A stretch of DNA of 64,000 nucleotides from Calothrix sp. C42_A2020_038 (GCA_015272395.1 JACYLQ010000027.1:1-64000), one strand, 5' to 3'. Numbered from the stretch's first letter, positions 28,470-38,492 are shown. Notes: generated by a model not told the origin, from the sequence alone. Numbers and translations: made by a program.

Positions 28470-29528
28470 ATGGTTGATTCTAGGCGCGTACCTGTTGGGA
28501 TAGTTGGCGCCTCAGGTTATGGAGGAGTTCAGTTAGTACGATTGTTGATAGATCACCCCGATGTGGAGATAGTGTATATGGGGGGTGATAGTACTGCTGG
28601 TAAAGCGTTTGGGGATATTTATCCGCATTTAGGACACGCAGTTAGTTTGAAAGTAGAGGCTGTTGACCCTGTTGCTATCCAACAGCGGTGTGAAATTGTT
28701 TTTCTTTCTGTTCCAAATGGTTTAGCTTGCCAACTGGCGCCTCAATTGGTGGCAAATGGATGTAAAGTACTTGACTTGAGTGCGGACTATAGATTTAGTA
28801 ATTTATCAACATACACAACTTGGTACGGCAAAGAACGAACCGATAATGAAACTGCGGCTTCCTCTGTATACGGGTTGCCAGAACTATATCGTGAACGTAT
28901 TGCTGAAGCGCAACTGGTAGGATGTCCAGGCTGTTATCCTACAGCTAGTTTGCTAGCATTGTCTCCTTTACTCAAACAGGGATTGATAGTTCCGGAAACT
29001 GCCATCATAGATGCAAAATCTGGCACATCAGGTGGTGGACGTGAAGCTAAGATAGGTATGTTACTTGCTGAAGCTGATAACTCAATAGCTGCATATAATG
29101 TCGCGCGGCACCGCCATACCCCAGAAATTGAGCAAATTTGCAGCGAACTGGCAGGACATGAAGTCACAGTACAATTTACACCTCACCTCATCCCAATGGT
29201 ACGCGGTATTCTTTCTACTGTTTACGCAACTCTCCGCGACCCAGGTTTAGTACGTGATGATTTAATTACGATTTACCGTGCTTTTTATCGCAACTCTCCG
29301 TGGGTAAGGGTTTGTGATGGTGGTATTTTTCCACAAACTAAATGGGCATGTGGTAGCAATCTTTGTTATATAGGTATAGAAGTTGATACTCGAACTCGAA
29401 GAGTTATTGTTATGTCCGCCATCGATAATTTAATCAAGGGACAAGCAGGACAAGCAGTCCAGTGTATGAACTTAATGATGGGTTGGGATGAAACTTTAGG
29501 TTTGCCAAAGCTAGGATTCTATCCATAA
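28470..29528 (+). CDS. argC: N-acetyl-gamma-glutamyl-phosphate reductase
   Basis: Third step of arginine synthesis: NADPH reduction of N-acetylglutamyl phosphate to the semialdehyde. The 352 residues have normal length. Seen: the dinucleotide loop [14 protein letters not shown], the active-site cysteine in [12 protein letters not shown] (second Cys), and [10 protein letters not shown] with the catalytic histidine. AAGGA precedes the ATG. It stands alone, as arginine genes usually do in cyanobacteria, and is followed by a miniature repeat. Confidence 0.95.
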   Translation: MVDSRRVPVGIVGASGYGGVQLVRLLIDHPDVEIVYMGGDSTAGKAFGDIYPHLGHAVSLKVEAVDPVAIQQRCEIVFLSVPNGLACQLAPQLVANGCKVLDLSADYRFSNLSTYTTWYGKERTDNETAASSVYGLPELYRERIAEAQLVGCPGCYPTASLLALSPLLKQGLIVPETAIIDAKSGTSGGGREAKIGMLLAEADNSIAAYNVARHRHTPEIEQICSELAGHEVTVQFTPHLIPMVRGILSTVYATLRDPGLVRDDLITIYRAFYRNSPWVRVCDGGIFPQTKWACGSNLCYIGIEVDTRTRRVIVMSAIDNLIKGQAGQAVQCMNLMMGWDETLGLPKLGFYP

Positions 29529-29566
29529 TTTGGGTTTAGGGTGGACGCTACTTTTTAAATGTAGCG

Positions 29567-29692
29567 GTTCATGTCATAAGTTTTGGTGGTATAAATAATA
29601 TCTATCTTGTAGGTCAGGCATCGCAAGCCTCGCAAAATGCACTCAAAGGGGATGCCTGTTCCACAACTACCCAAAATTAATGGCACAGACTA
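29567..29692. repeat. miniature inverted-repeat element, family A copy 2
   Basis: The left end GTTCATGTCATAAGTTTTGG and the inverted right end (TAGTCTGTGCCATTAATTTT on the other strand) match the family A ends seen at 19048 and 45235. Inside, CAGGCATC and GATGCCTG form an 8-bp inverted pair. About 125 bases; non-coding; between argC and the rhomboid gene. Confidence 0.55.
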
Positions 29693-29801
29693 GTAGGTGC
29701 TGCCTACCAAAAAAAGTAACGGTAAATCTATACTTCCGAAAGAAGCGGACATGTTGAAAATTCAGTAATGTAAGGTTGGTTAAAGTTAGGGAAATACATT
29801 T

Positions 29802-30521
29802 GTGGTTCCAATTCGTGACAATAATCCGACGACAATCACCCCATACGTGACTTTTGGGCTGATTGCGGTTAATGTTTTCGCTTTTATATACGAGTCGAGT
29901 CTTCCTCCTAGGTATTTAGATGGGTTTATGCACTTATTCGCGGTTGTACCGCGCGAGTTAAGTTTGAGTTTTGGTGGAGTGGCGATAAATCAACCAATAC
30001 CTGAATGGGTAACATTAATCACTGCTCAATTTCTGCACGGGGGTATATTGCACTTGGGCGGAAATATGCTGTTCCTGTGGATTTTTGGTAATAACGTTGA
30101 AGAAAAACTGGGCCATATTAAATATTTAATTTTTTACCTAAGCTGCGGTGTTTTAGCATCATTGACACAGTGGTATTTTGCTCAAGATTCAAATATTCCC
30201 AACTTAGGGGCAAGCGGCGCCATCGCAGGTGTAATGGGCGCCTACATTCTACGTTTTCCAAAAGCTGAAATTCTGGGTGTTATCCCTTTAGGTATATTTT
30301 TCCCAACTTTCAGTGTTCCTGCTTACTTTTTTCTTGGATTTTGGTTCCTGCAACAGGCATTATATGGTGTAGCTAGTCTTGAAACACGAACCAATATTGG
30401 TATGGAAAGTGGTGGTGTTGCTTATTGGGCACATGCAGGTGGGTTTCTGTTTGGCGCCATTCTCGGTCCGTTACTTGGTTTGTTCAACGACAAAAAACGC
30501 GAAGAGGAATATTGGCAGTAA
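29802..30521 (+). CDS. rhomboid family intramembrane serine protease
   Basis: A 239-residue protease with about six membrane helices that cuts other membrane proteins within the bilayer. Catalytic Ser138 lies in GASGAIAG and His211 in YWAHAGGFLFG; the conserved FLHGGILHLGGNMLFL (His79, His84, Asn88) lines the active site. The start is a GTG, giving the usual MVPIRDNNPT opening. Substrates unknown. It converges on the hybrid kinase gene; a shared palindrome lies between their stops. Confidence 0.88.
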   Translation: MVPIRDNNPTTITPYVTFGLIAVNVFAFIYESSLPPRYLDGFMHLFAVVPRELSLSFGGVAINQPIPEWVTLITAQFLHGGILHLGGNMLFLWIFGNNVEEKLGHIKYLIFYLSCGVLASLTQWYFAQDSNIPNLGASGAIAGVMGAYILRFPKAEILGVIPLGIFFPTFSVPAYFFLGFWFLQQALYGVASLETRTNIGMESGGVAYWAHAGGFLFGAILGPLLGLFNDKKREEEYWQ

Positions 30522-30545
30522 AGATTTTGGATTTTAGATTTTGGA

Positions 30546-30571
30546 TTTTAGATTTTTGATTAAATCTAAAA
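30546..30571. terminator. bidirectional hairpin between the rhomboid and histidine kinase genes
   Basis: TTTTAGATTT at 30546-30555 pairs with AAATCTAAAA at 30562-30571 between the two convergent stops. It sits inside a small array of GATTTTGGATTTTA units. A T-rich flank on one side and A-rich on the other fit a two-way terminator. Confidence 0.55.
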
Positions 30572-30581
30572 TCTAAAATTC

Positions 30582-33500
30582 CTAGGTTCTTCCGACTAAA
30601 CTTGCTACAACAGTAGTTAATTCTGCTGGCTCTATCGGTTTTGGTAAGTGCAATTGATAACCTTCTTGAATTGCTCTTAAGCGGTCTTCTATGCGGGCAT
30701 AAGCGGTAAGAGCAGCAGCAGGTATATTTCCTCCAGCATCGGCTGACATTGCACGAATCTTACGTATTAATGAGTATCCGTCTTCTCCAGGCATTCCAAT
30801 ATCACTAACTAAAACATCTGGTTTTGACTCAGATATTAATTGTAGAGCTTCTTCAACAGAAGCTGCGGCTTGAACCTGTGCTTGAGATTGTTGAAGTACT
30901 GTGACGAGAAAACTACGGGTGTCTGCTTCATCGTCAACAATTAATACACGTATCCCTTTGAGTGAAGGTGAAAAGCGTAAAGTAGAGGAAGAGGAATTTG
31001 ATGGGAGTATAGGTAAACAAAAGGATTGACTATGCTCATCTGTACGCAATAAAGGCAGTTTGACAGTAAATGTCGCACCTTTTCCTTCACCTTGACTTTC
31101 AACCCCAACGTTACCACCATGAAGTTCGACTAAATGTTTAACTATTGCTAAACCTAAACCTAAACCACCATGTAACCTGGTACTAGAACTATCTGCTTGA
31201 CAGAAACGGTCGAAAACATAGGGTAGAAAGTTAGGTTTAATACCAATACCATTATCTTTGACTTGAATTACAACTAGTGAGCAACTGCCTTTCTGAACAG
31301 ATGTATGACTCTCAAGGTTTGTTTCTGGTAGCAATTTGGTTAATTTGATTTCAACTTCTCCACCTGCGGGGGTGAATTTGATCCCATTGGATAGCAAGTT
31401 CCAAATTATTTGCTGTAAACGTTCAGCATCACCTTTAACAAAAAGTTTTGGATCAAAAATTGATGATTGGCGTTGTAATTGTTGATTTGCAGAAATTACT
31501 TTTCGGCTTACTTGCCAGTTTGAATCTTCAATTGTAAATAATATTTCGATCTGTTTCGCTTCAGCTGCAATGCGAACTGTGTCAATAGCTGCTTCCACAA
31601 TAGTAACAAGGTTGCACGAAGTCACGTTCAGCCGCAGATTACCACGAATGATACGTGAAATATCAAGTAAATCTTCGATTAGCTGCTTCTGAATACGGGC
31701 GTTACGTTCGATAGTTTCTAATGCTTGTGCTTTTTTACTACTATCGAGGTTTGGGCGCCCGATTAATAACTGTGCCCAACCAAGTATAGCATTGAGAGGT
31801 GAGCGTAATTCGTGGGACAAAATAGCCAAAAATTCATCTTTCATGCGATTGGCTTCACGGAGTTGCTCCGCTTGAGAAAGCAAAGAGCCAAGTAAACGCG
31901 AGCGTTCAATCGCAATCGCTATCTGGTCACATACAGCTTGCATCATGCCGATTTCGTTTTGGCTGAACTTATTACGAGTGCGACTACCAAAACATAATGT
32001 TCCAAATAATTGTCCTTGAGCAATTAGGGGATAACTAGCAAACGCAGTGATTTTCAAATCTTTAATATACTCAGTCTTTGGGTCAGTAGAATGTTGCACA
32101 TCATCAAGTGTAATCAAACGACGTTCAGCTGCAACAGTACCACATACCCCTTGATTGAAATATAGTGTCTTAATGCCATTTGCTACTGCTTCACTCACAC
32201 CTGTATACGAAGCTAGGTGTAACTCTTGTTTGGATTCATCAACTAAGAAATTAAAGTAGCAATCTAAGCCAATTTGTTCTGATAGTTTGTGGAAAACACT
32301 GTTCAGTAGTGCAATCGGTTTTTGGCTTGATAGTAAATCACTAGCAGTACCAAATAGTAACTGAAGCCTTTTATAACCTAGAGATAAAGCTTTTTCTACC
32401 TGCTTCAGCTTGCTGATATCTTGAAACATTAACACACAAGTAGAGGGATGACCATACATCTCTGTCAATGTATCAGCATATATATGTAGAGAACGAATAT
32501 CACCATTTGGGTTATGCCAATCGATCTCAATTCCATCTAGGCGTTCACCTCTGGCAACTCTCACACCTGGCATTTGATCATCGGGGATACGTTCTCCTGT
32601 TGCATCAGTACAATAATAAACCGTATGATATTCTTGGGCAGGTTTACCTTTAGGAAATTCACCACCAGCGATTTCATCAGCTGCACGATTTGCAAAAGTA
32701 ACTTTTGCAGTATTTGGTTCAATTAGAAGTAGTGGCGCCGGCATTAAGTTAAGCAGATACTCAAGCCAATTTTGTTGATTACGAAGTGTTATTTCAACTT
32801 GTTTACTAGCTGTAATATCATTATTGATGGCAAGAATTTGATGAAGTTCGCCGTTTTCTTTTAAAATTGGGACATACTTGATTAAGGTAGTAAATTTGCC
32901 GTAATTGGGAATACTTAGAGTTGCTTCAGTGACTTGAGTTGTACAAGTTTGTTGTGCTTTAATTAATACATTTAAATAAGTACTTGTAACAGATTCTGGA
33001 AATATTTCTTCATCAGTTTTTCCAATAACCTCTTCGTTTGATTTATTTATCATTCGTAACGCTATGGCATTTACAAACTGTAATCGTCTCTGCGCGTCGT
33101 AAATAACAAACATATCAGGAATGTTGTCTACTGCTAAACGAAAGCGCTCTTCGCTTTGCTGTAAAGCAGCCTCAACCTTTTTCCGCTCACTCAAGTCAAG
33201 AATAAATGCTACTAACTCTTCCCGTTTTTCTCCTACCAACGTATAACCAACTAAAATTGGTATACGAGTTCCATCTTTACGAACAAACTCTTTTTCATAG
33301 GGTTTACAAATTCCATATGTCTGAGCTTCAGCAATGCATTCTTTTTCTAAATCTAGGTATTCCGGTGGTGTAATATCAACCCAACGTATTCTACCCGCCT
33401 CTAGATCTTCGCGCGTATAATTAATCATACGCAAAAATTCACCATTTGCATGGCGAACATTGCCATAAATATCGCCAAACAAAATCCCAATTACATTTGA

Positions 33501-33833
33501 TTCAAAGAAACTCTGTAATTTTTCTTCATTCGCGTTTAATGCAGCTTGTACCCAGTCGCGTTGACGACTCAGCTTCTCAACACTCACAGCACTGCGCCAT
33601 ATTATGATAGTAAAAATCACAATCAAAATCATCGCATACAGTGAAAGTGCAAATGCTGGTTCAAAAACTCCTGCGTTTAATCCTTGTAAAATCCACCATC
33701 CCAATAATAGTGGCACTAAAACAGCAGTTATTAGCAGTCGTCTCACTAAATACCCAGCGTAGCTATCGCTTGTGATTAATCGCATCAATCCTTGCTCCGA
33801 GCTAGCCCACAGTATACCCGCACACAGCGCCAA
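30582..33833 (-). CDS. hybrid sensor histidine kinase (membrane, 3 PAS, GAF, HisKA/HATPase, REC)
   Basis: At least 1083 residues. Order: membrane helices near 1-12 (cut by the start chosen), 31-52 and 61-80; PAS domains at about 105-215, 225-345 and 350-475; GAF at about 490-650; HisKA with His674 in ILSHELRSP; HATPase with DNGIGI at 860-865 and GGLGLGLAI at 889-897; receiver with Asp1011 in SDIGMPGEDG. Autophosphorylation and internal phosphorelay are expected; signal unknown. The start is uncertain: TTG at 33833 has no ribosome binding site, and the frame stays open another 25 codons to a stop at 33909, completing the first membrane helix but offering no ATG, GTG or TTG. No partner response regulator is adjacent. 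Confidence 0.88.
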   Translation of the reverse strand: MALCAGILWASSEQGLMRLITSDSYAGYLVRRLLITAVLVPLLLGWWILQGLNAGVFEPAFALSLYAMILIVIFTIIIWRSAVSVEKLSRQRDWVQAALNANEEKLQSFFESNVIGILFGDIYGNVRHANGEFLRMINYTREDLEAGRIRWVDITPPEYLDLEKECIAEAQTYGICKPYEKEFVRKDGTRIPILVGYTLVGEKREELVAFILDLSERKKVEAALQQSEERFRLAVDNIPDMFVIYDAQRRLQFVNAIALRMINKSNEEVIGKTDEEIFPESVTSTYLNVLIKAQQTCTTQVTEATLSIPNYGKFTTLIKYVPILKENGELHQILAINNDITASKQVEITLRNQQNWLEYLLNLMPAPLLLIEPNTAKVTFANRAADEIAGGEFPKGKPAQEYHTVYYCTDATGERIPDDQMPGVRVARGERLDGIEIDWHNPNGDIRSLHIYADTLTEMYGHPSTCVLMFQDISKLKQVEKALSLGYKRLQLLFGTASDLLSSQKPIALLNSVFHKLSEQIGLDCYFNFLVDESKQELHLASYTGVSEAVANGIKTLYFNQGVCGTVAAERRLITLDDVQHSTDPKTEYIKDLKITAFASYPLIAQGQLFGTLCFGSRTRNKFSQNEIGMMQAVCDQIAIAIERSRLLGSLLSQAEQLREANRMKDEFLAILSHELRSPLNAILGWAQLLIGRPNLDSSKKAQALETIERNARIQKQLIEDLLDISRIIRGNLRLNVTSCNLVTIVEAAIDTVRIAAEAKQIEILFTIEDSNWQVSRKVISANQQLQRQSSIFDPKLFVKGDAERLQQIIWNLLSNGIKFTPAGGEVEIKLTKLLPETNLESHTSVQKGSCSLVVIQVKDNGIGIKPNFLPYVFDRFCQADSSSTRLHGGLGLGLAIVKHLVELHGGNVGVESQGEGKGATFTVKLPLLRTDEHSQSFCLPILPSNSSSSTLRFSPSLKGIRVLIVDDEADTRSFLVTVLQQSQAQVQAAASVEEALQLISESKPDVLVSDIGMPGEDGYSLIRKIRAMSADAGGNIPAAALTAYARIEDRLRAIQEGYQLHLPKPIEPAELTTVVASLVGRT

Positions 33834-34149
33834 AAACGTTAGTGTGGTACCTAAAGTTTTCGTTGTATAATATGTAACTACCTTCGAGATACACCTTATA
33901 CAAATAACCTATAATCGCCTGTAATGCCATAGCAACAGTAATTAAAGTTAAGACTTAAATCCATTAATTGTGGCATCGAACTTGTTCGTGTAAGATTTTT
34001 TAATATATAGATTTTTAATGTTAGATTTTTCATTCATATATACTTTTATATATACTCCCCAATAAAAAATCTATCTTAGTACAGATTTCAAAAATTAATG
34101 AATAAAGATTCACCAGCTTTGTATCGGTGGAAACTTTTTAGTATCATAT
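33834..34149. other. AT-rich gap
   Basis: About 316 bases between two minus-strand genes. The first 75 bases continue the kinase frame (see that gene). The rest is very AT-rich (runs of TATATATA) and shows no gene. Confidence 0.4.
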
Positions 34150-34914
34150 CTAAAACAACCTAAAACGCTGAAGTTGTGTCTCCAACGTATCGGTGAGTAT
34201 TTGGCTCAATTCTTTATTGTTTTTAAATTGGAGAATCTGTGTTGGAGGTAAATCGAAAGGAAATTGACCTGTTAAATCGGCGCGCTGCATGTTTGCTAAT
34301 AACACTTGTTCAGTTCGTTTAGATGTTATTGCATAACCAGTTTCAATACTAACATTTGGACTTGGAATTAATAATGGTGCTTCACCATCAAAGCGGGTAA
34401 TTGGGGTGATATCGGCAATAAATAGTAGACTTTTACGGATTTTTCGCATCATGGTTCGATTTAGACGCAAGGGAGCATCTTTGGAACGGTAAGATTCGGC
34501 TAGTGTTAATGGAACGCGCGATTTTTTATTCAATTTTTCCAAGCTGTTCTGTAAAGACTCGCGTAAGATTTCACTTGCAGTTGGATATTCGGTTTGGTAA
34601 CACAAAAATATGACTGGTTCTAACTGTGACAGCAGTGCTTGCTTGGTAAAATAAATCTCGTGACTAATCAAGTCTATGTTAGCAACTACATAGCCTCCAC
34701 TACCCTCAATATAAAACTCGATACTTTCACCTTCGAGATAGCGGCTAAACCAGATAGACTTTCTAACATCTTCTATATCATCCAAAAAATCAGCACGCAA
34801 TCCTGATTTGAGTAAACTTTTTTTGCTCAGGCGAATATCTGGTGCGCGCTTTTCCAAATCTGGGATTGGTTCATAATCCTGAAGATACCACGCTCTGAGA
34901 GCAATAATCGACAT
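34150..34914 (-). CDS. conserved cyanobacterial protein with TIR/deoxyribosyltransferase-like C-terminal half
   Basis: A 254-residue protein. The N-terminal half (about 1-95, with GSGGYVVANIDLIS) has no known function but is conserved across cyanobacteria as I recall it. From about residue 100 the pattern is VIFLCYQTEYPTASEIL (a beta strand then a Tyr-rich loop as in TIR folds), SLLFIADITPI, then SPNVSIETGYA with Glu191, and LTGQFPFDLP. This order resembles nucleotide-binding TIR-like and nucleoside 2-deoxyribosyltransferase-like domains, where the corresponding Glu is catalytic. Enzyme activity is inference. Soluble, no signal peptide; neighbours give no operon context. Confidence 0.6.
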   Translation of the reverse strand: MSIIALRAWYLQDYEPIPDLEKRAPDIRLSKKSLLKSGLRADFLDDIEDVRKSIWFSRYLEGESIEFYIEGSGGYVVANIDLISHEIYFTKQALLSQLEPVIFLCYQTEYPTASEILRESLQNSLEKLNKKSRVPLTLAESYRSKDAPLRLNRTMMRKIRKSLLFIADITPITRFDGEAPLLIPSPNVSIETGYAITSKRTEQVLLANMQRADLTGQFPFDLPPTQILQFKNNKELSQILTDTLETQLQRFRLF

Positions 34915-35103
34915 AAGGCGCTGTTTTATATCTCTTTAAATCAGTTCCACCAGCTTACCTCAATATATGTACTTATTGGCACCAAATATTCATGTTGGCG
35001 CCGATATGACTATGTTTATTTTCAAAAACAACACCCACCATCTACTAGATTAAATCTTTCCTCATAAATTAAGTTTTGAGAACAGAAGTATGTTACCATA
35101 TGT

Positions 35104-35700
35104 TTAGTGAGTCTCCCAAGCTTGACGTTTAGCGTGAATATTCTTCATGTGCTTCTTAACAGTATTAACACTAATATAAAGCTGTTTAGCAATTTGCTTG
35201 TAAGTTGATTTTGCACGATAAAGACACCAAATTTCAGCTTCTCGCTGTGTTAAATGGTATTTTTTGGCTTCTGTGATAGCAGCATTTTTGACTGATGCGT
35301 AACGGTTTTCAATAGTTACAAGTAAATACCGTAAGTTATATCTAGCGACATTCAGCCACCTTACTCTCACCCGAAAAACTTCTAAATTATTTAATACCAC
35401 CTCATCAGAAACAATTAAATTATCTTCAGAGTCAAAATCATATTCAATGAGGGATTGGCATAAATTCTTTATTGAAGTAAATAATATTTGAGTATTTTGG
35501 CTATTTGAGTTCACTGCGTAATAAATATTACGTGCATTTGAATTAGCGTGGATTAGTTCTCCATACTGTGTGAAAATTAAGATACTATCTTCTAATCCAT
35601 CTAAAATTATTTCCCATAGGTCTTTTGGGCTGTTGATATTGATATAATCCCGCTGGGATAATGTGATATTTTGCACACGTATATTATTTGCGATTACCAT
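35104..35700 (-). CDS. LuxR-type regulator with N-terminal PAS-like domain
   Basis: A 198-residue putative transcription factor. Residues about 25-125 look like a PAS fold (GLEDSILIFTQYGELIHANS). Residues about 140-195 are a LuxR/FixJ-type HTH (LTQREAEIWCLYRAKSTYKQ, then ISVNTVKKHMKNIHAK). No phosphoacceptor receiver domain is present, so it would respond by a ligand or partner to the PAS domain. A GTG five codons upstream is possible, but AAGG sits eight bases before the ATG at 35700, so that start is used. Single gene with long AT-rich flanks. Confidence 0.8.
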   Translation of the reverse strand: MVIANNIRVQNITLSQRDYININSPKDLWEIILDGLEDSILIFTQYGELIHANSNARNIYYAVNSNSQNTQILFTSIKNLCQSLIEYDFDSEDNLIVSDEVVLNNLEVFRVRVRWLNVARYNLRYLLVTIENRYASVKNAAITEAKKYHLTQREAEIWCLYRAKSTYKQIAKQLYISVNTVKKHMKNIHAKRQAWETH

Positions 35701-36020
35701 ATCGATTACCTTCACTTCTGTTGCATTGCGGTAGATTTTTCTGTAATGTATGCATTTTTTATACTCCTAACTTAATAAATATAGTTATGAATTTAAAAGA
35801 TGTGTTGATTGAAACATGAACCCACATATGAATAACAGAGTCAATCATGTTTACCTACGTGTATTTTTGATACAAGATTGCTGATTTATATTTCGGACAA
35901 TTCAAGCAAAATTTTGTGAGTGATTGCTTGCAATTAGTTGGGGTGTGTTCAATTCGATCAATTTGGTTAAAATGAGATCAGCTTAACTTAACTTAACAAA
36001 TTTTTCATTTTTGAAAACAA
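35701..36020. other. divergent AT-rich gap
   Basis: 320 bases between the LuxR-type gene and the DUF2805 gene, holding both promoters. No gene, RNA or repeat recognised. Confidence 0.4.
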
Positions 36021-36275
36021 ATGCGTGTACCTGAACTAGAACCGGACATCATAGACCGTGTAGTTGAAATGGCATGGGAAGACCGAACTCCCTTTGAAGC
36101 GATAGAAGAGCAGTTTGGGTTACAAGAAAAACAAGTCATTGAAATAATGCGACGTGAAATGAAAGCTTCCAGTTTTCGTATGTGGCGTGAGCGTGTGACT
36201 GGACGCAAGACAAAGCATCTCCAGAAACGCAAGTTTTTTTCAGGTCGCTTCAAGTCCGATAATCAAAAAACATAA
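36021..36275 (+). CDS. TIGR03643/DUF2805 family small protein
   Basis: An 84-residue protein with the family signature VEMAWEDRTPFEAIEEQFGL followed by SSFRMWRERVTGRKTKH. The pattern suggests a short helix-turn-helix and a basic tail, so nucleic-acid binding is plausible, but no function has been established. Widespread in bacteria. A perfect Rho-independent terminator follows at once, so it is a one-gene transcript. Confidence 0.85.
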   Translation: MRVPELEPDIIDRVVEMAWEDRTPFEAIEEQFGLQEKQVIEIMRREMKASSFRMWRERVTGRKTKHLQKRKFFSGRFKSDNQKT

Positions 36276-36290
36276 AATACTTAAAAAGAT

Positions 36291-36342
36291 AAGCGAAGTC
36301 TAAGCACTTATCTGACATTCAGTATTTAAGACTTCGCTTTTT
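36291..36342 (+). terminator. Rho-independent terminator of the DUF2805 gene
   Basis: AAGCGAAGTCT at 36291-36301 pairs with AGACTTCGCTT from 36329, followed by TTTTT. The loop is about 27 bases. This is the clearest classical terminator in the window. Confidence 0.85.
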
Positions 36343-36582
36343 GCCTAATACCGTTTTGATATGAAGATGCATATAATTAGCCTGTTTTCAGGCGCCTTTG
36401 TATCAGTAGCCCCAGGCTTACAGCCTGCGGGCGTTATGTATTTAAAGGGAACAATATCCCGGTTCTAACAGTCGGTAGATTTTTATTAACAGTTAACCCA
36501 CTATAAGTAAACAATTTTTCCATATCTTGATTGCAAAACACAGGAATTTTTGGGTTTTGGATTTTTAGAAAGTTTTAATAGA
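36343..36582. other. gap with a GC-rich palindrome
   Basis: 240 bases without a gene. GCCCCAGGCTTACAGCCTGCGGGC at about 36409-36433 contains AGGCTTACAGCCT, a palindrome of the kind dispersed in cyanobacterial genomes. Nothing else seen. Confidence 0.35.
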
Positions 36583-37056
36583 TTATGAACCAGGTCTCTT
36601 TTGGAGAATGATTAACTGGTTATATATTCTTTTTTGCAATCCTTGATCGCTTTGCATCTGAACAGTTACTTCGTTGAAACGGTCAATACTGAAACCATTT
36701 TCTTCAACGATTTTTTGTGAGCGATTACAGTAGTCAACCGCGATATTTTTGGCTCTTCCTGGAAGAGCATTAAAACTATTAGGGTCGTTACAGGTAATCT
36801 TAGGAACTTCACTATTCCCAATAATTTTTTTTATTTCATCGAATGCTTGCTGTCTTGGTGCTTCCATTGCTAAGACTGCTTTTGCATAATTAACTATTTC
36901 TGTAGAATTAACAGCTTGGTTTTGAGCGTATGCTTTAGAACCAAATATAAATGTACCAGCCAACAGAGTAATTGCGGTCAAGCTGCTGACAAGTGAGGGC
37001 TGATGGAGAACTTTAGTACGTTCTTGCTTTAATAGGGAAGAGTGTAATTTCAACAT
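36583..37056 (-). CDS. DUF4168 domain-containing exported protein
   Basis: A 157-residue protein with an N-terminal signal (hydrophobic SSLTAITLLAGTFIFG, likely cleavage after SKAYA) and a helical DUF4168 domain (about 52-155), including YAKAVLAMEAPRQQAFDEIK. Two cysteines in the mature part (ITCNDPNS and VDYCNRS) could pair in the periplasm. Function unknown; the family is common in cyanobacteria. It precedes holA's stop by about 110 bases in the same direction, but no operon link is clear. Confidence 0.8.
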   Translation of the reverse strand: MLKLHSSLLKQERTKVLHQPSLVSSLTAITLLAGTFIFGSKAYAQNQAVNSTEIVNYAKAVLAMEAPRQQAFDEIKKIIGNSEVPKITCNDPNSFNALPGRAKNIAVDYCNRSQKIVEENGFSIDRFNEVTVQMQSDQGLQKRIYNQLIILQKRPGS

Positions 37057-37163
37057 AACCAGGTGAGAAATAACTACAGTACGTATGTGTTAATCAAAAT
37101 GAATAATTTTAGGAACCAGAAGTTCCACAAACAGCTATACAAATAAAAAGTTAATACGATTAT

Positions 37164-38150
37164 TTAAGTAACTTGACATAATCGACAAAGTTCAATCACC
37201 TTAGTTTGAAGTGTTGGCAATTCTGGGGCGCCTGTTTTTAAACCTACTTCTAATTCTAGAAGTATGGGTAAAGTAGAAATGAGTTGTTTGAGCGAAAGTG
37301 ATTTTACTTCTTGTTGCAAATAGTAAATTCGTTTTGGATTTCCCAGTTCACACGCTTTGGCAATATCTTGTGGATTTCGTTCGCCACTTTCCATCATCAT
37401 TTTTACCCATAACCAAGTGCGAAATTGACCAATGAGCGTAGCTACTATCTTCAAACCAGGTTCAGAAGCAGCAAGTAGTTCACTAACTAAGGTCAATGCT
37501 GTTTCTATATTCCCTGTTCTAATTGCAGCAGACAATTGCAAGCTATTTTGAGTCGTATTTCTAACTAAAGACAGCACCACATCTGTATCTTGTGGTTTGT
37601 TACTACCCAGAGCATAAAGCCGTATCTTTTCTAACTCATTATATAAGAGTCGTGTATCGTTACCTACAGATGATGCAAGCATTTCTGCTGCATTCGGTGT
37701 GATTGACACCCCAATATGACGAGCTGCTTCCTTTACTGAACGTATCAATGCTTCTTGATCCCACGGAGAAATAAGTGCAAACGATTTGAAGGTCGCAAAT
37801 TGTTTAAGTATTTTTGTTGATTTCAACCGTTCATCAGGTTTGTTACGGAAAGTTAACAATAAGTATGAAGTTTTAGGAATAACTGCTAATGTTCGCTGCA
37901 ATTCAGCCAACACATTATCAGGACATCGCTCGCAGATAGTAGTATTTACGAGCCACACTAAACGATTACCAACACCAAAAGGTGGTGTCATGGCTTGGTT
38001 CAGACCTTCAATAATGGCATTAGGCTGTTCTGGGGAGAAGATTGTGTAGTTAAAGCTAGTCCATAGTGGGTCAAGGAGTTCGTCACGCAAATCCGCAACC
38101 GCTTTTTCTAAGGCAAAGTCGTCTTCACCCCAATATACGTAAACTGGCAT
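37164..38150 (-). CDS. holA: DNA polymerase III subunit delta
   Basis: Clamp-loader subunit that opens the sliding clamp during replication. A 328-residue protein starting MPVYVYWGEDDFALEKAVAD, the usual HolA opening, with the degenerate AAA+ region (about 1-210: LLLTFRNKPDERLKSTKILK, SVGNDTRLLYNELEKI) and the C-terminal collar domain (about 215-328: IATLIGQFRTWLWVKMMMES). Delta has no functional Walker motif, as here. Cytoplasmic; single gene. Confidence 0.9.
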   Translation of the reverse strand: MPVYVYWGEDDFALEKAVADLRDELLDPLWTSFNYTIFSPEQPNAIIEGLNQAMTPPFGVGNRLVWLVNTTICERCPDNVLAELQRTLAVIPKTSYLLLTFRNKPDERLKSTKILKQFATFKSFALISPWDQEALIRSVKEAARHIGVSITPNAAEMLASSVGNDTRLLYNELEKIRLYALGSNKPQDTDVVLSLVRNTTQNSLQLSAAIRTGNIETALTLVSELLAASEPGLKIVATLIGQFRTWLWVKMMMESGERNPQDIAKACELGNPKRIYYLQQEVKSLSLKQLISTLPILLELEVGLKTGAPELPTLQTKVIELCRLCQVT

Positions 38151-38492
38151 ATTGTTGAATTTGGGTAAATTATTAAGTCCTATATTCTAAATTGCCGCGC
38201 TGTCACGTTGCTGAAAGCTGTGGTATGCGTGTTTATTGTATCTAAAGATTTTTCACATACTTAGCATCTCACATACCATTCCATATATATATATAGATAT
38301 AGCATTGGTAAAGTCTTAAAAGCTTGCATTCACGAACGTTTCTGAGTGCGGTGTCATTGGCACCCAGTTGGTAAGATAATGGTCTAGTAATTAACGTAAT
38401 TTGATTATTAAAATAAATAGCCTGTTGCAGTGCGTTGTAAAACGAAAACTAGAAGTATTCAGTCTTAACCAGGAATAAATAGCTCATTAATT
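38151..38492. other. divergent gap between holA and lpxD
   Basis: 342 bases without a gene, AT-rich with a TATATATATATA run near 38285. It contains the promoters of holA and lpxD. I see no RNA gene or repeat. Confidence 0.4.
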
